The position numbers were made by a program, and so were the translations under genes. From positions 2,852,001-2,916,000 of the forward strand of contig PYIU01000008.1 in assembly GCA_003415625.1 (NCBI GenBank): a DNA stretch of 64,000 nt. Reading direction: 5' to 3'. The notes beneath the pieces were generated by a model. It worked only from the letters and a program-made list of their open reading frames with translations, was not told the origin of the DNA and did not search any database. The stretch's first letter is position 1, and the number at the start of each line of letters is the position of its first letter. Origin of the DNA: Aquanectria penicillioides. Lineage: Eukaryota; Ascomycota; Sordariomycetes; Hypocreales; Nectriaceae. Below, piece after piece: positions 56,993 through 64,000 of this stretch.

Positions 56993-58767
56993 CTAGTAAG
57001 GCCAATCAAAGGACGTTGAGAGATTGATAGTGAATGCTGCTCCGTCTGACAGCGATTTCACGCGACCTAAGACAAATTCCAAATGCCGGAAAGCAGCAGC
57101 CGAAGCATACTGCGGCACCATGTGACCGCTACCCTTGACAGTAGAATGAGTGAGGCCTCGTTCAGTGTGGGCACTCCCCTGGACGTTTCCGCCAGACCAG
57201 ACTGGAATATTGTTGTCGTTGTTATCAATGTTTGGAAGCAAAAGGTCTTTGCTAGGTGCCTTTTGGAACCCCTGCTTTCCGTTCCACTTGGCAACTTGGA
57301 TGCCAAGGGCGGTGGTGTTTGGCTGGATAACGTAGTCTGCCATGCCAGAGCCTATCAAGACATTGTTTGTCTTTTCAATCAGCGTCTGCAATTTCATTTC
57401 GTGTTCAGTTGAATTGTAGTTGTCACTGCCACCCAGATAGACAGGTCCCTGGCATTCTGCCCATGTAGGATAGTTCAAGGGAACATGAATGGCTTCACGG
57501 ACGGCTGGCACATTGAACCACAAGGTGGTGCCAGGAGTCTGATATAGAATAGACGGATATCCGAGGACGTCCCAAAGAATTGGACATGTGTCGAAGATGT
57601 GATACGAATTGAAACATGGGTTAACGGTGGTTATAATCTGATCGAAGTGCGCGATCATATCACAGTTTTCGACTTGTGCCGCTTTCCAGGGTCGGTTTGG
57701 GGGCGGGTATGTGAGGTGAGAATTCAAGTACTTGTCCAGCCCGCACTTCTTGTTATCCTTCTCAAGGATCTTCTTGTTGGCATCTGGAATTCCGAAAACG
57801 CTTTCCCAGTATCTGAAGAATCCGGGAAAGGCAGCGTGGTCGAAAGCGAGGTCATCCGCGTACGGCATGACCGGGTCGTAGTAGACCGCGCCTTGAACAT
57901 CATAATATTTCTTGTCCTTCTTGTCGAGCATGGCAGCGCCGATATACGGCACATGGACGCCAGCGTAACTCTCTCCGGAGATGTAGATTTTCTTCTTTTG
58001 AAGTCCAAAGGTATCTATGAAGTTCTTCCAGAAGCCTAGGAACTGGTCTGCAGTCTCAACATTATTTGAGGCCGTGATATTCCCACTGCTAAATCCTGTG
58101 CCAATCGGGTATTCGACCCTTTTGCAGTGTCAGTCACGCACATATGCAAGGGAGAGGGGCAATGTTACCAGATGACGTTAGCCAATTTATGCCAGGACCA
58201 CACGTTTGCAACTGGCTTATACGTTCCATATCTCCAAGTAAATGGCCCGTTTTCCTGAACAAATCCTGGAAGTTGGTGTTAGCTGTGCCATAATTGATTG
58301 GTGATAATTCGTGGCCCCCCACCTTCCATGGACGAGCATCCCGGGCCTCCGTTGAGCCAAATGACAATATCGTCCTTGCCTGCGGGGTTGACCGTGGGAA
58401 AGAACCAGAAGAACATCTTAGGGTCATTCGTTCCATTGCCTGATCCGACAGGCATTAATCCTGCGTAGCTTTCACCAACGTCAAAAGACACATCTGGAAT
58501 GCCCGTTGGCGAGACACGATAAGCTACTTATATGTTAGTTCCGCAACAGGAAAAGCAGGATATGATCTTTTGCTCACGGGCTGTTTTATCGGTATAATAC
58601 TGTTCATCACTACTGCGGCTCTCGTGGTGCTTTGTCGGTATCTCGAACCTGGCTGCAGCTTGGTGATCACCGATAGGCTCTCTGCCCCAAACCCTCGCCA
58701 AAGCAAAGTCTTGGAAGAATGAGAGGACCGCCACAACGATCCCACCGCGAAAGACCGATGACCTCAT
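56993..58767 (-). CDS. Secreted serine carboxypeptidase, family S10
   Basis: Four exons, 58767-58578, 58523-58323, 58265-58169 and 58118-56993, give 537 residues. A signal peptide ([18 protein letters not shown]) starts the protein. S10 marks follow: [60 protein letters not shown], the nucleophile block [18 protein letters not shown] (Ser at about residue 209), the Asp region [16 protein letters not shown], and the His region [12 protein letters not shown]. It removes C-terminal residues from peptides at acid pH, outside the cell or in the vacuole. Asn-x-Ser/Thr sites are frequent. The Asp motif GMAD differs from the usual GDLD, but the catalytic position is kept. The second intron's donor GTGGGG is unusual. 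Confidence 0.92.
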
Positions 58768-60541
58768 TTTAAGTGGATATCAAATCGATAATCCCAAAGG
58801 TATAAGGATAATACATTCTAGAAATGGAACTGATTTGACAAGCTATATATGTTAAGCCGGATGCCATGGGCCTGTGAGGATTCGCTCGCATTGCCGTGAC
58901 TCGCTAATGCGTGACGACTCTAGCACGTGTGCAACTGTTAATCCATCGGTAAACTCGGATGAACCATAGATAAACCGCATGCGCTGTATTAGTGGAATTT
59001 TGTCGAAATGAAATTTAGTCCTTGGACTGACATCCAGAATTAAGCGAAAATCCACTGATAACGTACCCTGATTGACCCAGCCAATCGCTCTTGCATGGTT
59101 ATCTTCGATAGGGTGACTTGCCTTCCCAATCAAGCAACTGAAGTGACCATCTCATCCCATCCTTCGGGCAAGTCGCAATGGACTCCGCAAATACGACGCG
59201 TATGTGAGGGCCAAAAAAGTTCCTACGAGTTTGGCGTAGTAGAGGTTCTTTTGTCCGACGAATGAAAGACAAACAGAGTCAGACTTCGAGACCGACAAAC
59301 TCACCGATTCAACGCATGTGGCCCCCGAATGACGATAGCAACGAATGATGCTGGGTTCATTCGCCAGATTGACCAGGGAGTGGAGATCCGAGCATGGTTC
59401 TCCGTTCTTTTTTTCTTCTTTTCGGCCTCGTTCCCCTCCCCGAAAACGGTAATGCTGTACGCATTCGAAATAACAGGACGTTGATAATTGGCACAATTCT
59501 TCAGAAACTCAACTAGAACCATTGGTCACCTGACTGTCATCAATCTTGGCCATATTCACCTTAGTGAAGGGTTCTGTCCCAGTGGTCTTGGAACATAACT
59601 CAATTTTGAAACTCGTCGTAGGAACACCGAACTCATATCTACAGCGCTCTGAAAAACTTTTCTCGGATGACTTCTTGAGTAATTGACGTAATGGAAGGGG
59701 ATTTCTGGGTTCTGTTTTGAATTAGTGCAATGCATTAGATTGTCTATGTATGGCTCGTGTTAAAACCAAATTTCAAGAACTTTTCTCTGTCGAGCTTCCA
59801 TGTCTCCCAAACAGTTCAGAGCAGGGGAAAGCGCAACGATTCATGCAAGTCTAACTTTGGAGGCATGGCTCATTGTTCAGAGAAAAGGTGTGTGTACTAG
59901 ATACATTGATAGTATCACACAAGCCATTCAGGGTCCTACGAACCCTAGATGTGTATGCAGCTGTTAAAATTTGCCGAAATACGATGTCACCTTCCTTCGT
60001 CTTCATGATAGATGGCACTAGATCATCAAAAGAGGCGAATCTTGCGTCTGACATATCTAACATCGCAGTAATCACTCGAATGCAGCAAAGTCCGATGGCG
60101 ACAGCCGACGCGTGCTTGGATCGGACGATTTTCCCCATCGCCGTTAGTTTTGTTGTCTGTGGGATCCACCAGTCTAGGCATGTATCGCGCATTTCCCTCT
60201 TTCTTCAATCCTCTTATCTAAATACTAATAGAATCTTAGTTATCATCTAGAAAGTTGCTTGCTGTCAAATAGAGTTGGAATGAAACGCTCCACGAATTCA
60301 TGGAAGTCCCGAAAGCTTACTTATTCGGACTAACCGAGCGATCTCGGCGGATCCACCCCATAAAGGTGTTGGAGTAGTAGTTACCACCCTTTCATCTTCC
60401 ACTCGCCTGGCACGAAGCGATTTGCTAAGTGTTAGAGAATATGTTCCAGTGTCTTTTGAGTTGCAATTGACGGAATTTATAAACAGGCCAAATCTATTTG
60501 TCTCACTGAAACAAGGACCTAATTTTCTCATTGAATCTTGC
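58768..60541. other. Gene-free region
   Basis: About 1.8 kb. The left part should carry the carboxypeptidase promoter. Open frames of 113-125 codons at 59851-60250 on both strands overlap and resemble no family I know, so none is called. Confidence 0.35.
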
Positions 60542-61307
60542 TCATATATCTGGCACAGAGTTGACCTTCTTGACTACCCTGGCAGGGGATCCAATAGCCA
60601 CAGAAAAGTCTGGAATGTCTTTCGTAACAATGCTTCCAGCTCCAACCGTACACCCTTTTCCAATTGTAACACCAGGCATAATCGTTGTGTTTCCACCAAT
60701 CCAGCAGTCATCACCGATGGTAACGCTCCTTGCGTATTCAACTCCCTCGCGCCGAGACTGAACATCTGTTTCGTGGGTTGCAGCAAAGATTGACACAAAG
60801 GGCCCGAACATGACGCGATTCCCAATTGTAACAATGCTACAATCCAGGATCACAAGGCTATTTACCTTAGATGATGCTGGTAGTAGGAAGGCTCAGGATT
60901 CACGTACTTGAAGTTTGAATAAAAGCTCTCGCCGATAATGATGTTACATCCATAATCGATGTTTAGGGGGGGCTCAATGAATGATCCCTTGCCAATCTTT
61001 CCAAATATTTGTTGAAGCATCTTCTCCCTATCCTCAAAAAGGGAATCGGGAGTTGCATCGTCAGGGAAGTAATTGTTGTACTTGTGCATCAATTTCCTTG
61101 CACAAAAACGGGCCGAAATCAGCTCCGGTGCTACTGCATTATACCTAAAAAAAACCCAGGTTAATGATGGACTATATGCTTTCAACGTGCAAGAAAAATA
61201 TCCTACAAGTTGCCAGACACCATTTTTTCATAATCATCGCACCATGGCACATTTTGTAGGGTCTTGGCAACCTCAATCAAATGCGTATCTTTCTCTTGGC
61301 TAGCCAT
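60542..61307 (-). CDS. Maltose O-acetyltransferase-like hexapeptide enzyme (copy A)
   Basis: Three exons, 61307-61207, 61144-60908 and 60857-60542, give 217 residues. The Mac domain starts the protein (CDDYEKMVSGNLYNAVAPELISARFCARKL), followed by the left-handed beta helix with hexapeptide repeats: IDYGCNIIIGESFYSNFN, LVILDCSIVTIGNRVMFGPFVSI, ATHETDVQSRREGVEYARSV, the acceptor block DDCWIGGNTTIMPGVTIGKGCTVGAGSIVTKDIPD and SVAIGSPARVVKK. The catalytic His lies in ATHETD. It transfers acetyl from acetyl-CoA to sugar hydroxyls. An in-frame ATG at 61400 would add a basic leader of 31 residues; the shorter start fits the family better. A paralogue lies 0.5 kb away on the same strand. Confidence 0.9.
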
Positions 61308-61807
61308 GATGGGTGGGGATTGGAATGCAGTGGTTGAAAGGGCATGTTTTGTACAACGACGAAGAGAGGAGGGGAGGCTTTTATACAACGAATGGGACAT
61401 GAGGATCTGACGTGTTCCTTTTGTTGCGGGGTAAGTGTCTGCTTACCGCTTGTCTTGGAAATTTTACTTTGAAAATGTAGTCATTGAACCAATTACAATC
61501 TATTGCTTGGCAACGATATTGCCTGATGCCAATTGTTCCCTCTTTACCTCTAAGTTAACCGCAACGCTTGTATTAGGGGACACGATCTTTTCACAATCAC
61601 TCTTCCATGTCGGCATCGGGTAATTCAAGATGTCTATGTTATCTCTGTTCTTGGCCTTGATTCGTCTGGTGATAAACAATGCATTATGATGATGCCTGCC
61701 ACGGTGAAACTCATAGATAAGCAAACTTTCAGCATCGCCATTCATTTTATTGTGAAACTAATATTTTTCCATCAGAAGTATGTTCCCTGCTTTTTCACTA
61801 CCTTGAC
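61308..61807. other. Short intergenic region between the two acetyltransferases
   Basis: About 500 bases; promoter of copy A and 3' end of copy B. Nothing else is seen. Confidence 0.4.
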
Positions 61808-62565
61808 CTATTCTGATTTCGTCTTTCGCTCAATTTTCCTCAAGATCCTTGCTGGGTTACCGGCGACGACGTGGTTCGGCGGAACGTCCTGTATAAATCA
61901 AAATACTTTAGCTAGGAAATCAAATGGGGTTTGGAAGTGTATACTTTTGTCACGACACTACCAGCTCCCACAGTACAGCCGTCTCCTATCGTCACGCCGG
62001 GGAGGATTATTACATTGCCTGCAATCCAGCAGTCCTCCCCGACAGTAATCGGTTTTCCTAACTCTGGACCATTGGTTCCATTGCGAAGGTCAGGGTCCAG
62101 TGGGTGAGTACCACTAAAAAATGATACATTTGGACCGATAAGAGTTCGTGACCCAATCGTCACCATACAAGTGTCAAGGATGGTGCAATTGAAGTTGATG
62201 AAAACATTGCTTCCGACTTTAATATTAGTGCCGTAGTCGATGTTGATCGGTCGCTCTATCCAAGGATATTCGTGTAGTATGGCATCATCTTCATCCTCTA
62301 CTGCTCCGGGAGGGGGCAAGGGGCGGTCATCGTTCGTAATCCTATCATGTCAATTGATGCTTGAGCTGGAATTAGCACGTCGATCAACGTACTCTTTCCA
62401 GTGTTCCGCAATCTCCCTGCGAGTTAACTCCCCTGCTCTATTGAGCCGTCCAACAGCATGCCCACACCTTCGGCGGGCCGCTACGAGCTGAGGTGAAAAA
62501 GCGTAATAGAGCTCGCCGCGGCGCATGCGGGCGAGATTATCTTCTTCGTCGATATTGAGGAGCAT
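61808..62565 (-). CDS. Maltose O-acetyltransferase-like hexapeptide enzyme (copy B)
   Basis: Three exons, 62565-62393, 62341-61945 and 61888-61808, give 216 residues. The start is the first in-frame ATG (MLLNIDEEDNLARMRRGELY); the frame upstream opens only with TTG. The Mac domain is followed by INIDYGTNIKVGSNVFINFNCTILDTCMVTIGSRTLIGPNVSF, GTHPLDPDLRNGTNGPELGKPITVGEDCWIAGNVIILPGVTIGDGCTVGAGSVVTK and, in the last exon, DVPPNHVVAGNPARILRKI. This is the standard NodL/LacA/Maa fold with the catalytic His in SGTHPLD. The two copies are about as divergent as separate subfamily members, so this is an old duplication or independent gain rather than a recent tandem copy. Confidence 0.9.
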
Positions 62566-63514
62566 CTCAACGGCTTTGGTATCATGCAAGATTTTCTTTC
62601 AAAAAATAGGCAGCAAAGACACAGATGAAGAGGTAACAGTGTAAAAGTATAAGTTGGATGAAACCGGAGCGACAGCAACAGTGCAGCTATCCCGCTTATT
62701 GCGAATGGCACGAATTGACCAATGACAAGACCTCAGTGCAGCCTAACCGTTTTCGGTTTTTAACAAGCGACGGCTCAATTCCCCTCCGTTTGTTTTGAGC
62801 CACAACTAGTTAACTTCCCCACCCAGACACCTCGCGAGATATGATCTTTGGACTCCCTTATTCGCTCATGTGGAAGCGGTGTTTGGAGGTGATTCTCTCT
62901 TACGCACACAAGTTAGGCTACCCTACAACATGGGAGACGTGCCCCGCGATGGGCCCAATTTAAAACGATTATCGCGGGATCATGTGGAATATGCCATGCA
63001 GCGCCAACACCCAACAATGGATATTGAAACCCGTTTGGGAAACCAAGAAGATTCGGTCATTCAAGTACCTGCGAATATCTTTTCTTCCAAAATAGGCAAT
63101 AGTCGCGCGCCGTTGCATTCTTCCAGAGATTGTGCACACTGGGTCCCATGCAACCCGAGGAGACTGGGGGCACGACATTTCAAGGCACCCACCCTATTGC
63201 TACGACGCCCTTATCGCATATTCTGTCATTTCCTATCATATTTTTGATGAAGAGATGGAATAATGTTTTTGGAGGAGAGGCTGACGACGAAGAAAGGAAA
63301 CACTCCCGCTACTCACATGGTGACTGTACGTGGCTCGGTAAACGACACAGATATTGTCACGAGAAATCCCTCAAAATTCATCTATGTGTATTTATACGCG
63401 GCCTATCAAAGCAAATAGAGTTCTCAATTCTGATATACTACACGAATCCACCCGTTGTAGGTAATTAACGTACTATTTGATACCATTTATTGGAACCTTC
63501 GTCTTTTGCATCCA
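62566..63514. promoter_or_regulatory. Divergent intergenic region of acetyltransferase B and the oxygenase
   Basis: About 950 bases between head-to-head starts; both promoters should lie here. Short frames on both strands show no motif. Confidence 0.4.
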
Positions 63515-64000
63515 ATGGCTGCCCAAAAGTTCAACCCATTCGCCGGCTTCACCGATAATGAAGATGAAGCGATTGCGACTGGAATTGGATCTCGAAAGGT
63601 CCTAACTGGCGATGCTACGTCCTTCAGCAAAATTCCTATCATTGATTTTGCGGGTGCGTTTTCGGATGACATTGAGACGAGAAGGGCAGTCGCCCATGAA
63701 ATCTATGCGGCATGCTCGCGTGTAGGTTTCTTCTATATAAAAAACCATGGGGTTAATTTGGGGCTTGTTGAAAAATGCCAACAAGCTGGAATAAACTTTT
63801 TCCAAGATTTGACTCACGAGCAAAAGATGGAACTTAGTATGTCTAAGAATAAGTTAGAATACTATGGTTATGCACCCAAGGCTATTAAAATGCCCGACGG
63901 TGCTATCAAAAGGAGTATGTCTCATTCTCTGATCCAGCCCCGATTTCTTTTCTAGTACTAATTTCAGGTAGGAATGTATGAGACGATTCACTTCAGTTCC
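63515..64000 (+). CDS. 2-oxoglutarate/Fe(II)-dependent oxygenase (N-terminal part, cut by window edge)
   Basis: Exon 1 is 63515-63914; an intron with donor GTATGT and acceptor GGTAG, 63915-63971, leads to a second exon that runs off the window (RMYETIHFSS). The start is the ATG before AAQKFNPFAGF. The N-terminal DIOX_N domain reads KIPIIDFAGAFSDDIETRRAVAHEIYAACSRVGFFYIKNHGVN, then FFQDLTHEQKMELS and KLEYYGYAPK, as in isopenicillin-N-synthase-like and gibberellin-type dioxygenases. The HxD...H iron ligands and the RxS 2-oxoglutarate motif would lie beyond the edge. Substrate is unknown. The acceptor before RMYETIHF is chosen because the two upstream AGs give early stops. Confidence 0.85.

Noticed and set aside
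59851..60250. Overlapping open frames of about 113-125 codons on both strands
   Set aside because: No family motif, no plausible intron context, and both strands are equally open, so chance is the simplest reading.

Overview
The window is nuclear DNA of a filamentous ascomycete (Pezizomycotina; Eurotiomycetes is a weak guess). The signs are short GT-AG introns of about 47-122 nt with CTAAC/CTGAC-like branch sites, several Zn2Cys6 regulators, an RTA1 protein, HET-domain remains, a purine-phosphorylase-domain immune-type protein and many MFS/CAZyme genes. Exon structures given here were worked out by hand; almost every gene model was checked by the joined exons being divisible by three.

Layout. 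1-3.4 kb: divergent pair of flavin-type enzymes, a NtaA/DszA-like monooxygenase (cut by the left edge) and a DszC/acyl-CoA-dehydrogenase-like protein. 4.9-11.1 kb: a giant protein of about 1,970 residues with a protein kinase domain, a long unassigned middle and a C-terminal nucleoside phosphorylase domain, broken by one missing base in a C run; a decayed SRPK-like kinase follows. 12.9-15.8 kb: a small basic hypothetical protein and a decayed short-chain dehydrogenase. 16-24.7 kb: GH78 alpha-L-rhamnosidase, an MFS exporter and a Zn2Cys6 regulator. 25-31 kb: Rei1-like zinc-finger protein, RTA1-type membrane protein and a second Zn2Cys6 regulator. 31.8-39 kb: decayed DUR3-type transporter, beta-carbonic anhydrase, and a divergent DUF2264/GH88 pair. 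40-44 kb: HET-domain pseudogene and a third Zn2Cys6 regulator. 44-52 kb: an AtuA+DUF4387 fusion protein, an SP-family sugar transporter and a fourth Zn2Cys6 regulator. 52-58.8 kb: F-box protein, a protein joining a STAND-type N-terminal domain to three EH domains, and a secreted serine carboxypeptidase. 60.5-64 kb: two maltose-acetyltransferase-like genes and the start of a 2-oxoglutarate/Fe(II) oxygenase (cut by the right edge).

Themes. (i) Saccharide use: GH78, DUF2264 and GH88 fit stepwise removal of rhamnose and (unsaturated) uronic acid from plant or microbial glycans, with transporters and regulators nearby. (ii) Self/non-self type proteins: kinase-phosphorylase protein, HET remnant, STAND-N/EH fusion. 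(iii) Decay: four clear pseudogenes, plus three otherwise intact genes that each need one extra base in a 5-nt G/C run, which may be real mutations or homopolymer errors in the assembly.
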